NCBI RefSeq assembly: GCF_003601975.1 | Contig: NZ_QZWZ01000009.1 | Location: 171,734 to 235,733 of the forward strand | Source: Mesorhizobium waimense | Lineage (GTDB): Bacteria > Pseudomonadota > Alphaproteobacteria > Rhizobiales > Rhizobiaceae | Direction: 5' to 3' | DNA length: 64,000 nt | Shown here: piece after piece, positions 41,969 through 51,102 of the stretch | How positions within the stretch are numbered: the stretch's first letter is position 1 | Layout: every line of letters starts with the position of its first letter | Translations under genes and position numbers: made by a program | The notes under the pieces: model-generated | What the model saw: the letters and a program-made list of their open reading frames with translations, nothing else | Databases searched by the model: none | Told to the model about the DNA's origin: nothing

Positions 41969-43708
41969 ATGAACGCACGAGAAGACATCCGATCCGATGC
42001 CGCGGTGACCGGCAACGGCGGGGTACGTGGCATGCGCGACGCCCCTCGCAAATATCAACCCTATCCGACCGTCGGCCTCACCGACCGCACCTGGCCCTCG
42101 AAAGTCATCGACAAAGCGCCGATCTGGTGCTCGGTCGATCTGCGCGATGGCAACCAGGCGCTGATCGATCCGATGGGCCATGAGCGCAAGGCACGCATGT
42201 TCGGCCTGCTGCTCGACATGGGCTTCAAGGAGATCGAGATCGGCTTCCCGTCGGCCTCGCAGACCGATTTCGACTTCGCCCGCTGGTGCATCGAGGAGGG
42301 CAATGTGCCCGCCGACGTCTCGCTGCAGGTGCTGGTGCAGTGCCGGCCCGAGCTCATCACCCGCACCTTCGAGGCGCTGAAGGGTGCCACCAACCCGATC
42401 GTGCATTTCTACAACTCGACCAGCGAATTGCAGCGCCGCGTCGTCTTCGAGAAGGACGTCGCCGGCATCAAGCGCATCGCCACCGACGCGGCCAAGATGA
42501 TCACCGATATGGCGGCCAAGGCCGGCGGCGGCTATCGCTTCGAATATTCGCCCGAGAGCTTCACCGGCACCGAACTCGAAGTGGCGCTGGAGATCTGCAA
42601 CGCGGTCACCGAGATCGTGAAGCCGACGCCGGACAACAAGCTGATCATCAACCTGCCGTCGACGGTCGAGATGTCGACGCCCAACATCTATGCCGACCGC
42701 ATCGAATGGATGTGCCGCAACCTCGACAATCGTGAGAACCTTTTGATTTCGCTGCATCCGCACAATGACCGCGGCACCGGCATCGCCACCACCGAACTCG
42801 GCCTGATGGCCGGTGCCGACCGTGTCGAGGGCACGCTGTTCGGCAATGGCGAGCGCACCGGCAATGTCGACATCGTCACGCTGGCGCTCAACATGTACAC
42901 GCAAGGCGTCGATCCCGAGCTCGACTGCTCCGACATCAACCGGATGAAGGACGTCTACGAGTACTCGAACCAGCTGAAGATCCCCGAGCGCCACCCTTAT
43001 GTCGGCGAACTCGTCTACACCGCCTTTTCCGGCTCGCACCAGGACGCCATCAACAAGGGCATGAAGGCGCTGCGCAAGGCCAACACGCCGCATTGGGAAG
43101 TGCCCTATCTGCCGATCGACCCGGCCGATGTCGGCCGCAACTACGAGGCGATCATCCGCATCAACTCGCAGTCGGGCAAGGGCGGCATCGCCTATGTGCT
43201 GCAGGCCGACTACGGCCTCAATTTGCCACGCAATTTGCAGATCGAGTTCAGCCAGCACATCCAGGCGATCACCGACGCCGAAGGCAAGGAGGTGGCCGCC
43301 AGGCGCATCCACGAGGAATTCCTCGAAACCTATGTCGACCAGCCCGACGCGCGGCTGAAGTTCCTCGACCACCACACCTATCCGGACACCGAGACCAAAG
43401 GCCGACGCGTGGTCGAGGCCGTCATCCTCGATAACGGCAAGGAGGTGACGATATCAGGCTCGGGCACCGGTCCGATCGACGGTTTCGTCGACGCGCTGTC
43501 GCGCCATGTCGGCGTGGAGATGTCGGTGCTCGACTATTCCGAGCATTCGATGCAGCGTGGCTCGAACGCCTCGGCGATTTCTTATGTCGAGATGGAATAT
43601 CCCGGCGGCAAGCTGTTCGGCGCCGGCATCAACACCAACATCGTCGCCGCCTCGCTGGAAGCCGTGGTTTCGGCCGCCAACCGCATCGTCGGCCGTAAGG
43701 TCGGCTGA
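41969..43708 (+). CDS. leuA: 2-isopropylmalate synthase (long form)
   Basis: A 579-residue enzyme condensing acetyl-CoA with 2-oxoisovalerate, the first committed step of leucine synthesis. The catalytic barrel shows WCSVDLRDGNQALIDPM near residue 55 with the metal Asp, and the metal ligands HPHND. The C-terminal regulatory domain (IDGFVDALSRHVG; YSEHSMQRGSNASAISYVEM) senses leucine. The length matches the long (type 2) form. ATG 41969 follows CGGGAGAAATGAACG; ATG 41962 is out of frame. A candidate Leu leader lies upstream. Confidence 0.96.
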   Translation: MNAREDIRSDAAVTGNGGVRGMRDAPRKYQPYPTVGLTDRTWPSKVIDKAPIWCSVDLRDGNQALIDPMGHERKARMFGLLLDMGFKEIEIGFPSASQTDFDFARWCIEEGNVPADVSLQVLVQCRPELITRTFEALKGATNPIVHFYNSTSELQRRVVFEKDVAGIKRIATDAAKMITDMAAKAGGGYRFEYSPESFTGTELEVALEICNAVTEIVKPTPDNKLIINLPSTVEMSTPNIYADRIEWMCRNLDNRENLLISLHPHNDRGTGIATTELGLMAGADRVEGTLFGNGERTGNVDIVTLALNMYTQGVDPELDCSDINRMKDVYEYSNQLKIPERHPYVGELVYTAFSGSHQDAINKGMKALRKANTPHWEVPYLPIDPADVGRNYEAIIRINSQSGKGGIAYVLQADYGLNLPRNLQIEFSQHIQAITDAEGKEVAARRIHEEFLETYVDQPDARLKFLDHHTYPDTETKGRRVVEAVILDNGKEVTISGSGTGPIDGFVDALSRHVGVEMSVLDYSEHSMQRGSNASAISYVEMEYPGGKLFGAGINTNIVAASLEAVVSAANRIVGRKVG

Positions 43709-43886
43709 TCTTTCCATACCTGGCGCACCGCATCAGCGGCGCTTCCAGGCGCGAGCCGGCTCTCGCGTTAACCATGGGCAATTATCCGGTGGCTTACGCG
43801 ATAGCATAATACAACCATGCTTGTGCGGCAGTGCCAGCGCTATATGATCGCGCCTCAACCTGTGCCGACTTCGAGAGGATCGACAC

Positions 43887-45659
43887 TTGCAGCATGCCAC
43901 GCCTGCCGCCCCCGCAGTGCGCGAGACATTGGAGCGACTGCTAGCCAGCGAAACGTTCGGACGGTCCGAGCGTGCGCGAAAACTGCTGCGCTATCTGGTC
44001 GAGCGCGAGCAGGCCGGCGAAGCTGACCGGCTCAAGGGCTTCTCCATCGCCATGGACGTCTTCGGCAAGGACGGCGATTTCGATCCGTCTACCGATGCCG
44101 TGGTTCGGGTCCAGGCTGGCAGGCTGCGCGAGCTTCTGCATAACTACTTCGCCAATGAAGGCGTTGCCGAACCGGTGCGCATCGCCATTCCGCGTGGCGG
44201 CTACGTTCCTTCCTATGAACTGAATGCAATTCGCCTGCCGACCGAGCCGGAGCCGGCGAAAGGCACCGCACCGACGATCGCACCGACGGAACTACCCGAC
44301 CTCGACATCGCCCCTGCCGCATCGCTGATGTCGTCCGCTGCCGCGCCCGACCCTGGGCCGTCGCTCACCCGCCACCTGAAGTTCTTCTGGGGCGCGATTG
44401 CCGTGGTCATCGCCATGCTCGGCTTGCTGATCCTTCGCCAGGGCAGCGATGTCCTGCTCGGCAGCGGCGGTTCCGCCTCGGCCGTCGAGACCGCGGTGGC
44501 GACGAGCAGCGCAGCGTCGCCTCCGGTGGAAACCTTGCCGCTGGTCTACATCGCCGTGAAGGCCAATGGCCCGGAGGCTGCCCGTGTGGCTGCTTCGCTG
44601 CGCGCCGGCCTCGCCGGGTTCGACACCATAGACTTTATCGGACGTGATGCCGACGGCACGCGCGATCCGGCCGGCGACGCCACCAGCTTCGTCTTCGATA
44701 TCCTGCCGGGACCCGCGGCGAGCGACGTGACGCTCGAACTGCAGAATGTCGCGACCGGCCGGGTGCTGTTGTCACGCAACCTGTCGGCCGTCGACAGTGC
44801 GCCGGGCGCGGTCGAAGACAGTATCGCCAACATACTGACCTCGACCATTCCCGCCTACGGGCCGATCTACACCTACATCGAACAGAGCGGCATCGAGACC
44901 GGCCTGACCGGCTGTCTGGTGCTCAACGACAGCTACTATCTCGACCAGAGCGCCAAGACTCACGAGGCTGCCTATCGCTGCCTGGAAACCCTGGCCAGCC
45001 AGGGCGCTAGATCATCGCTGGTCTATTCGGAGCTCGCCTCCCTGCATCTCGAGGCTGTCACCGATCACTATTCCTATCCGCCCGGCGCGACGATCGAACA
45101 GGCGATGTCGTTTGCCCATCGCGCCATTCAGATGGGGCCGACCAGCCCCTATGCGCATCGCGCTTACGGCTATCTCAATTCGCGCCTTGGCAATATGGAT
45201 GAATCGATCCGCTGGATGCGCAAGGCCCATGAGCTGAACCCTTATGACCTCGGCATGGCCGCCGCCTACGGCTATGGACTGATTTTCGCCGGCAGGTACA
45301 GCGAAGGAACCCCGATCCTGGCCCACGCCGTCGAAACCTTCAGCGGCCACCCGACATGGTGGGACTACGGGCTTTTTGTCGGCGCCTTCATGCTGGGCGA
45401 CACGAACAGGGCCGCCATCGCCAGCGAGTCGTTGCGCACGACAGCGACCAAATCGCACTATCTGGCGGCGCGATTGATCGGCGCCAAGATAGCCGGCCGC
45501 GATCAGCTGGCGAGCCAGTTGACGAACGAGCTGATCGCCAAGTTTCCGAAGTTCGCCGCCAATCCGCGCTCAACCTTCGTCGACAGGAAATACCCTGGTG
45601 ACCTGACCGACCGGCTGGTCGGGGCGCTGCGCGCGGCAGGGCTCGGCAACGCCAGTTGA
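43887..45659 (+). CDS. membrane-bound winged-helix/TPR regulator, often mis-called adenylate cyclase
   Basis: A 590-residue protein. Residues 1-110 form a DNA-binding-like domain (RLKGFSIAMDVFGKDGDFDPSTDAVVRVQAGRLRELL; IPRGGYVPSYE). A single membrane helix lies at about 170-192 (FFWGAIAVVIAMLGLLILR), followed by a periplasmic sensor region and TPR-like repeats from about 370 to 580. The topology recalls CadC, where the DNA-binding part stays tethered. No cyclase motif exists. TTG 43887 has AGAGG 8 bases upstream; no ATG is available in frame. The target genes and signal are unknown. Confidence 0.75.
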   Translation: MQHATPAAPAVRETLERLLASETFGRSERARKLLRYLVEREQAGEADRLKGFSIAMDVFGKDGDFDPSTDAVVRVQAGRLRELLHNYFANEGVAEPVRIAIPRGGYVPSYELNAIRLPTEPEPAKGTAPTIAPTELPDLDIAPAASLMSSAAAPDPGPSLTRHLKFFWGAIAVVIAMLGLLILRQGSDVLLGSGGSASAVETAVATSSAASPPVETLPLVYIAVKANGPEAARVAASLRAGLAGFDTIDFIGRDADGTRDPAGDATSFVFDILPGPAASDVTLELQNVATGRVLLSRNLSAVDSAPGAVEDSIANILTSTIPAYGPIYTYIEQSGIETGLTGCLVLNDSYYLDQSAKTHEAAYRCLETLASQGARSSLVYSELASLHLEAVTDHYSYPPGATIEQAMSFAHRAIQMGPTSPYAHRAYGYLNSRLGNMDESIRWMRKAHELNPYDLGMAAAYGYGLIFAGRYSEGTPILAHAVETFSGHPTWWDYGLFVGAFMLGDTNRAAIASESLRTTATKSHYLAARLIGAKIAGRDQLASQLTNELIAKFPKFAANPRSTFVDRKYPGDLTDRLVGALRAAGLGNAS

Positions 45660-45778
45660 TCCGTGGCTAGCACGCCCGGATCGCGAAAATTTTACTGGCC
45701 ATCGATTTGGTCTGGGAGCAATCCAGCCACAGTCTGGAATTCGCTATACGTCCGGTCTTGCAATAATCATCAGTTTTC

Positions 45779-46585
45779 ATGAGTTCATCCCTCCACGCTG
45801 CCGAACGCGGTACCGGTCCGAAGACTGTCGCCTTCCTGCATGGCTTCGGTGGCTGCCATGACGTCTGGCGCGACGTGACGTCGATGCTTGCGCCCGACAT
45901 GCGCACGCTGGCCTATGACCTTCCCGGGCATGGGCTTTCTCTCGATTTCCCCGGCGGCGGTTCAGCCAGGATGGCCGCTCGGGCCGCTCTGGCGGACCTT
46001 GCCGCGCGTGGCATGAAAAGGGTGCACCTGGTCGGCCATTCGATGGGCGGCGCGGTGGCTGTGCTGATGGCGTTGGCCGAGCCCGAAAGGGTTGCCTCAC
46101 TGACGCTTTTGGCGCCGGGCGGCTTTGGACCGGAAATCAACGGTCCCTTGCTGCGCCGCTATGCCGCCGCTGCCGGCAAGAGCGAAATCCGTGCCTGCCT
46201 CGCCGCCATGTCCGGGCCGCTGAGCCAGCCTCCGGTGCACATCGTGGATGTGCTTGACGAGATGCGTGGGCGCCCGGGTCAGCTGCAAAAGCTTGTCGAG
46301 ATCGCCGCGTCCGTGACCAGGGATGACCGGCAGGGTGCCATCCCGCGCGAACAGCTCGAAACGCTGAAAATGCCGGTGATGGCGGTCTGGGGAACGGACG
46401 ATGCCGTGCTGCCGGTTTGCCAGGCCGACGACATGCCGGTACATTTTCGTCTGCACCATGTTCTGGAGGCCGGCCACATGCTGGCCGAGGAAGCGCCTGA
46501 CCTCGTCGCCTCGGCGGTGCGCCGCAACATAAACCGCCGCCGCAGCAGGCGCTTTCAGCCGAGTCTTGACGCGGCGGCGAGCTGA
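45779..46585 (+). CDS. alpha/beta hydrolase
   Basis: A 268-residue hydrolase. The oxyanion loop is LHGFGGCHDVW at about 20-30, the nucleophile elbow is GHSMGGAVA near residue 88, a catalytic Asp lies in WGTDDAVLP, and a His lies in EAGHMLAEEAP near residue 237. It resembles acetoin dehydrogenase-associated or ring-cleavage C-C hydrolases, but no such operon is present. Its start at 45779 has no strong ribosome site. The CtrA-box gene follows 78 bp downstream. Confidence 0.85.
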   Translation: MSSSLHAAERGTGPKTVAFLHGFGGCHDVWRDVTSMLAPDMRTLAYDLPGHGLSLDFPGGGSARMAARAALADLAARGMKRVHLVGHSMGGAVAVLMALAEPERVASLTLLAPGGFGPEINGPLLRRYAAAAGKSEIRACLAAMSGPLSQPPVHIVDVLDEMRGRPGQLQKLVEIAASVTRDDRQGAIPREQLETLKMPVMAVWGTDDAVLPVCQADDMPVHFRLHHVLEAGHMLAEEAPDLVASAVRRNINRRRSRRFQPSLDAAAS

Positions 46586-46628
46586 TCCGCAGCCATCATC
46601 TCGCGGGTGCATTTTGCCGACGACTATG

Positions 46629-46643
46629 TTAACTCGCTGTTAA
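46629..46643. promoter_or_regulatory. perfect CtrA box TTAA-N7-TTAA
   Basis: TTAA-CTCGCTG-TTAA followed by C exactly matches the full CtrA recognition site. It ends 20 bp before ATG 46664, a position that could repress or activate the small membrane protein gene. It also argues against the upstream GTG start at 46607, which would put the box inside the coding region. Confidence 0.7.
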
Positions 46644-46663
46644 CCAACCGCGAGGCAACGCCG

Positions 46664-47281
46664 ATGAAGGAAACAGGCGAGAAAATCACCCCGATCGATC
46701 CGTCGCGAAACCTGTCCGACGCCATTCGCGATGTGAAGAACGCCTTTGCCGACCGCGACGACGTGGTCGTCGACTTGCGCGAGGCGCACCGTATGCGGCT
46801 CGACCTGCTTGCCTCCGAACTCGCTCCCGTCTTTGCCGATGTGCCTGCCGATATGGACAATTTCGACTTCGCCATATCGTCCGGCCTGCAGCCGCGCCTG
46901 TGGATCGATGCCGTAAGCCATGTCGCCATGGGGCGGGATCGCCGCACCTACCGGTTCCTCAGGGATACCCGCATCGGCCGCGTGGTGCTCGCCGAATCGA
47001 CCGATATGAAAATCGTCGCCGACCAGGTGACGCGCTATGTGGCCGAGCGTGTCGTCGAACGTCAAAGGATGATGGAGGGCGGGGTCGAACACGCCGTCCC
47101 CGGCATGCAACGCAGCGCGGTGGCCGAGGCCGAGCCGCCTTTGCGGGTTGCTCAGCGCGGCAAGGCCGGGTCGGCCTTCCTGTCCGGCCTCGGTCTGATC
47201 TTTGCCGGCGCGCTGGTTGGGCTGGCCGTCTCGATCGTGCTGTTCTGGGACCGCCTCGTGGCGATGAAGATCAGCTTCTGA
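46664..47281 (+). CDS. conserved rhizobial membrane-anchored protein, CtrA-box gene
   Basis: A 205-residue protein. The N-terminal 160 residues are soluble and contain VVVDLREAHRMRLDLLASELAPV and WIDAVSHVAMGRDRRTYRFLRD. One membrane helix sits near the C-terminus (AFLSGLGLIFAGALVGLAVSIVLFW), leaving a short basic tail, so it is a tail-anchored cytoplasmic protein. I do not know the function. ATG 46664 follows GAGGCAACGCCG and is the start that leaves the perfect CtrA box upstream. The 3' end overlaps the converging phosphoesterase gene by 11 bp. CtrA control suggests a cell-cycle or polarity role, by inference. Confidence 0.75.
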   Translation: MKETGEKITPIDPSRNLSDAIRDVKNAFADRDDVVVDLREAHRMRLDLLASELAPVFADVPADMDNFDFAISSGLQPRLWIDAVSHVAMGRDRRTYRFLRDTRIGRVVLAESTDMKIVADQVTRYVAERVVERQRMMEGGVEHAVPGMQRSAVAEAEPPLRVAQRGKAGSAFLSGLGLIFAGALVGLAVSIVLFWDRLVAMKISF

Positions 47282-48206
47282 CCAGCTGGCGCGATGCTTC
47301 GGCGTCGGCACCAAGCTCCAGCACCTGCAGCTCCGAAGGCGGCAGCGCCGGTCCGGTCAGCCCGCGTCGCGTCAAACGCACCTGCCAGCTGCCCTTGTCG
47401 CCGTCGATATCGATCAGATTGTACTGCGCAGGCGGGTGCCTGTCGCCAAGCCCCTGCCCGGCGGCGGCGACACCGACGACCGGGATCTTGGCGCCACGGC
47501 CACCGATGAAGAACAAGCTCGGATCGTGCGAATGGCCGTGCAGGATGAGTTCGGCCCCATGCCGGCGAACGATCTTCTGGAAGAGCGCAATGCCGAACAG
47601 CCGCTTGTACTGCGAAACGGCGCCGCGCACCGGCGGATGGTGGATCATGATGACCCGGAACAGGCCGCGCGCGGCCGTCGCGTCGAGCATTCGGCCGAGC
47701 CTCTGCGCCTGGCCTTCCCTGAAGAAGCCATTGGCCATGAACGGCGCGGTGGCGCGCGCCGTCGAAACGCCGATCAGCGCGATGTTGTCGCGCACCCGCA
47801 AATAGGGAAAGGAATGGCGGTCGACCGGTGTGTTGACGTCGTCGCCGCTCATCCACGCCGCCCAGGAACGGCAGGACTTGTCGAAGGCGCCCGGCACGTA
47901 GGCGTCGTGGTTGCCCGGAACGACAGACACGTCGTGCGGCGAACCCAGCGTCTCCAGCCAGTGTCTGGCCATTTCGATCTCGCCGTCGAGCGCCAGATTG
48001 ACCAGATCCCCCGTCACCGCGAGGTGATCGGGAGTGCTGGCCTTCAGATCGGCAAGCAGCGTGTCGATGACCGTGTCGTGCATGTGGCGGCGGCGGTTGC
48101 GTTGCCAGTTGACGTAGCCGACCACGCGCTTGGAGGCGAGTTCGCGATAGGTTACACCGGGGAGCGGTCCCAGATGGATATCGGAGATATGCGCGAGCCT
48201 GAACAT
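47271..48206 (-). CDS. calcineurin-like metallophosphoesterase
   Basis: A 311-residue phosphoesterase. The metal-binding blocks are in order: ISDIHLG near residue 8, TGDLVN near 64, VPGNHDAY near 95, MIHHPP near 178 and LHGHSHDP near 217. This arrangement fits the CpdA/cyclic-nucleotide or UDP-diacylglucosamine hydrolase-like group, but the substrate is open. It diverges from a Nudix gene by 38 bp and overlaps the 3' end of the CtrA-box gene on the other strand. Confidence 0.9.
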   Translation of the reverse strand: MFRLAHISDIHLGPLPGVTYRELASKRVVGYVNWQRNRRRHMHDTVIDTLLADLKASTPDHLAVTGDLVNLALDGEIEMARHWLETLGSPHDVSVVPGNHDAYVPGAFDKSCRSWAAWMSGDDVNTPVDRHSFPYLRVRDNIALIGVSTARATAPFMANGFFREGQAQRLGRMLDATAARGLFRVIMIHHPPVRGAVSQYKRLFGIALFQKIVRRHGAELILHGHSHDPSLFFIGGRGAKIPVVGVAAAGQGLGDRHPPAQYNLIDIDGDKGSWQVRLTRRGLTGPALPPSELQVLELGADAEASRQLVRS

Positions 48207-48244
48207 CCCTCATTCATAAGCGACGCGGCCCCCGCTTTCCACTC

Positions 48245-48760
48245 ATGGTTTCACGGATGACGGCAACGTCAGACCCGGAACTGGCCTTGCGCCAGACCGG
48301 CTGGCCGGGCCTTAGGTCAAGGCTGTTCCATTTCTATTTCCTGCTGCGGCGGCCGATGACGCTCGGCGTGCGCGGCCTCATTCACGACCGCGGCTCCAAC
48401 AGCGTCTTTTTGATCCGCCACACCTATGTTCCGGGCTGGCAACTGCCGGGTGGCGGCGTCGAAACCGGCGAGACGCTGGTCGAGGCGCTGGCGCGCGAAC
48501 TTGTTGAGGAGGGCAACATCGCGCTGATCGCTCCGCCGGTGCTGAAGTCGATGCATTTCAACCGCCGTTCCAGCAAGCGCGACCATGTCGGCCTCTATCT
48601 GATCGAAGCCTTCAGCCAGACGGCGCCGAAGCTGCCGGACCCCGAGATCGCCGAAGCCGCCTTCTTCCCGCTCGACCACTTGCCGGAAGCAACCACCCCG
48701 GCGACGCTGCGCCGGATCGCCGAGGTTTTTTACGGCGAAAAGCCCTCGCCCTACTGGTGA
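48245..48760 (+). CDS. Nudix hydrolase
   Basis: A 171-residue Nudix enzyme. The Nudix box reads GGGVETGETLVEALARELVEEGNI at about residues 73-96; the REL-x-EE core is intact. The usual glycine after EE-x is Asn here (EEGNI), a mild departure. The substrate is a nucleoside diphosphate linked to another group, not further defined. An in-frame ATG at 48257 is a possible alternative to the chosen 48245 start. It lies beside the divergent phosphoesterase. Confidence 0.87.
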   Translation: MVSRMTATSDPELALRQTGWPGLRSRLFHFYFLLRRPMTLGVRGLIHDRGSNSVFLIRHTYVPGWQLPGGGVETGETLVEALARELVEEGNIALIAPPVLKSMHFNRRSSKRDHVGLYLIEAFSQTAPKLPDPEIAEAAFFPLDHLPEATTPATLRRIAEVFYGEKPSPYW

Positions 48761-48778
48761 TTTCTGAAAAGCGGTTTA

Positions 48779-49225
48779 ATGGCGACAATCATATTGTCGC
48801 TGCTGTGGGTCGCTTTTGTAATCTATGGTTCCTTCTGCTGCGGAAAATGCAGGCAAAGCCGTCGGCGCAGGGGTCATTTTGCCTCCACCCTTTCATCCTA
48901 TTCAATGTTCATAAAACGAAACGGAAGGCTTCTTCATCGTGGCGAGTATTGGAGACTGGTTCTCCTTTCAACAGCCTCCACATTGCTGTTCTCAGTCGCT
49001 TCATTGCTATTTTCGGGTGCAGTCGGCGCAACGCCCGAAGGCTTGAACGGCATTCCTGCCGGAGTCTGGATCGCCATGTTGGTGATGGGCGCGGTTTTTG
49101 GGTTTTGCCTCAATGCCGCCGGCATTTCCAACCGGTTCGGCAAAAACTTGCTCAAGGGCCAATCGCACCAAGCAGACCCAGATCGACACGGGGCCTTTCC
49201 GATAGGCTGTTTGCCAACCGGCTGA
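48779..49225 (+). CDS. possible small membrane protein
   Basis: A 148-residue open frame with an N-terminal hydrophobic helix containing cysteines (ILSLLWVAFVIYGSFCCGKC), an Arg-rich loop, and two later helices (LVLLSTASTLLFSVASLLF; VWIAMLVMGAVFGFCLN). The DNA is more AT-rich than its neighbours, and the last 15 residues look non-coding. The ribosome site is poor and I know no family. It may be a young or decaying gene. Confidence 0.45.
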   Translation: MATIILSLLWVAFVIYGSFCCGKCRQSRRRRGHFASTLSSYSMFIKRNGRLLHRGEYWRLVLLSTASTLLFSVASLLFSGAVGATPEGLNGIPAGVWIAMLVMGAVFGFCLNAAGISNRFGKNLLKGQSHQADPDRHGAFPIGCLPTG

Positions 49226-49227
49226 TT

Positions 49228-50220
49228 TCACGCAGCCTTTCTGAACCGCGCCGCCCGGTCATGCGGCGCGGCATAGTCCAGTTCCGGACCGACCGGCACG
49301 ATACCGGTCGGATTGATCGTCCGGTGGCTGGCGTAGTAGTGCGCCTTGATGTGGTGCAGGTTGACCGTGTCGGCGACGCCGGGCACCTGGTAGAGATCGC
49401 GCAGATAGTTCGACAGGTTCGGATAGTCGGCGATGCGGTGCAGGTTGCATTTGAAATGGCCGAAATAGACCGGGTCGAAGCGCACCAGCGTGGTGAACAG
49501 CCGCCAGTCGGCCTCTGTGATGCGGTCGCGGGCGAGATAGCGCTGTTTTGACAGCCGCTCCTCCAGCGTATCGAGCGCGTCGAACAATTCACCGAACGCC
49601 TCTTCATAGGCGCGTTGCGTGGTGGCGAAGCCGGCCCGATAGACGCCGTTGTTTATCGCGGGATAGACCAGCGCGTTGATGCGATCGATCTCGCCACGCA
49701 GGCCCTCGGGATAGAAGTCGAGGCTCGCATCGCCCCATTCGTCGAACGCTGAATTGAGCATCCGGATGATCTCGGAAGACTCGTTGGAGACGATCGTCTG
49801 CTCCTTTTTGTCCCACAGCACCGGCACCGTCACCCGGCCCGAATAGGCCGGATCGGCCTTGGCATAGATCTGGCGCAGGAAATCGAGGCCGTAAAGCGTA
49901 TCGCCGGTGGCGCCGTCCTCGGCCAGGAACGTCCAGCCGTTCGCGCCCATGAAATGATGCACGACCGACACCGAGATGATGCCTTCGAGCTTCTTCAGCA
50001 CGCGCAGGATCAGCGTCCGGTGCGCCCACGGGCAGGCAAGCGAGACGTAAAGGTGATAGCGCCCGGGCTCGGCCTTGAAACCGCGCTTGCGGCCTTCGGC
50101 CGGCGCCCCGTCAACGGTGATCCAGTCGCGCCACTGCGCCTGCGCCCGCACGAACCTGCCGCCGCTGTCCGCCGTATCATACCAGCGGTCCTGCCACCTG
50201 CCTTCGACCAGCAATCCCAT
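49228..50220 (-). CDS. glutathionyl-hydroquinone reductase / omega-type GST
   Basis: A 330-residue enzyme of the ECM4/YqjG (Xi-class GST) family, which uses glutathione to reduce glutathionyl-hydroquinones. The active-site Cys63 is in SLACPWAHRTL, and family blocks include VPVLWDKKEQTIVSNESSEIIRML and the C-terminal INPTGIVPVGPELDY. The ATG at 50220 follows AAGGAGATTTGC; the frame extends upstream without a better start. It converges with the possible membrane protein gene. No quinone pathway genes are adjacent. Confidence 0.92.
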   Translation of the reverse strand: MGLLVEGRWQDRWYDTADSGGRFVRAQAQWRDWITVDGAPAEGRKRGFKAEPGRYHLYVSLACPWAHRTLILRVLKKLEGIISVSVVHHFMGANGWTFLAEDGATGDTLYGLDFLRQIYAKADPAYSGRVTVPVLWDKKEQTIVSNESSEIIRMLNSAFDEWGDASLDFYPEGLRGEIDRINALVYPAINNGVYRAGFATTQRAYEEAFGELFDALDTLEERLSKQRYLARDRITEADWRLFTTLVRFDPVYFGHFKCNLHRIADYPNLSNYLRDLYQVPGVADTVNLHHIKAHYYASHRTINPTGIVPVGPELDYAAPHDRAARFRKAA

Positions 50221-50495
50221 GCAAATCTCCTTGCGTCTTAGTCGTCCATGTAGGCGCAAGGTTGCCGTGCCGAAGGCGTCATGTGCTGAACAGACTGTCA
50301 CTCGACCGAAACGGCGGACGAAAACGGCCGATTGCAGCGGCCGGAATTTGATGCTAGCGGACAATCCGCATGTTCGACTTTGCCACGATCCGGTTTGACC
50401 GACGACGAAAGGGCGCCCGCGCTTGATGAAGCGCTGACTGGCGAACGCTGCCGTTTGCAGCGAACCTTTTCCTCCTCTACCGGAACGCAAAGACC

Positions 50496-51032
50496 ATGAG
50501 CCTTGCCGACGTGAAATACCTGCTGGAAACCCCGGCGCACGATACCGACATCGAAGCCATCAACGACGAGGCCTTCGGGCCGGGCCGTTTCGTGCTTGCC
50601 GCCTACAAGATCCGGGAAGCCGGAGGGCATGAGCGCGCTTTGTCCTTCGTCGCCGTCGATGGCGATATTGTCGTCGCCTCGGTGCGGATGACGCGCATCG
50701 CGGCCGGCGCCGGGCGCGCGCTGATGCTCGGACCGCTCGCGGTGCGGCCGGCCTTCAAGAATCTCGGCATCGGCCGCCGGCTGGTGGCAATTGCGCTGGA
50801 GGCCGCCGCCAAGGCCGGCATGCCGGCGGTGATACTGGTCGGCGACGAGCCCTATTACGGCCCACTCGGCTTCAAAAGGATCCCGCGCGGGCAGATCTCC
50901 ATGCCGCGCCCGGTCGACCTTGACCGGCTTTTGTCGCATGAGATCGTGCCCGGCGCCGTGGCCCGGCTGTCGGGCGAGGTCTGCCATGCCGACGTGGCGC
51001 GGATTTCCGATCCCGTCCCGGTCATGGCTTGA
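50496..51032 (+). CDS. GNAT-family N-acetyltransferase
   Basis: A 178-residue acetyltransferase. The acetyl-CoA site is LGPLAVRPAFKNLGIGRRLV at about 77-96 (the Q/RxxGxG/A-like NLGIGRRL), and LVGDEPYYGPLGF near residue 115 is typical of the YhbS-like subgroup. The target might be a small amine or protein; it is unknown. It stands alone upstream of an SDR gene 70 bp on. Confidence 0.88.
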   Translation: MSLADVKYLLETPAHDTDIEAINDEAFGPGRFVLAAYKIREAGGHERALSFVAVDGDIVVASVRMTRIAAGAGRALMLGPLAVRPAFKNLGIGRRLVAIALEAAAKAGMPAVILVGDEPYYGPLGFKRIPRGQISMPRPVDLDRLLSHEIVPGAVARLSGEVCHADVARISDPVPVMA

Positions 51033-51102
51033 GGCTGTCCTGCCGGTTGCGCCTGCGCTGCGAGCTTCGTAGCATAATGCGAAATGTGTGGAGGACGCCG
51101 GC

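Noticed and set aside
41885..43375. 496-codon minus-strand frame opposite leuA
   Set aside because: leuA is unmistakable on the plus strand; the frame shows no family signature.
43752..43770. CGCGAG/CTCGCG hairpin after leuA as a terminator
   Set aside because: Short stem without a T-run; too weak to annotate.
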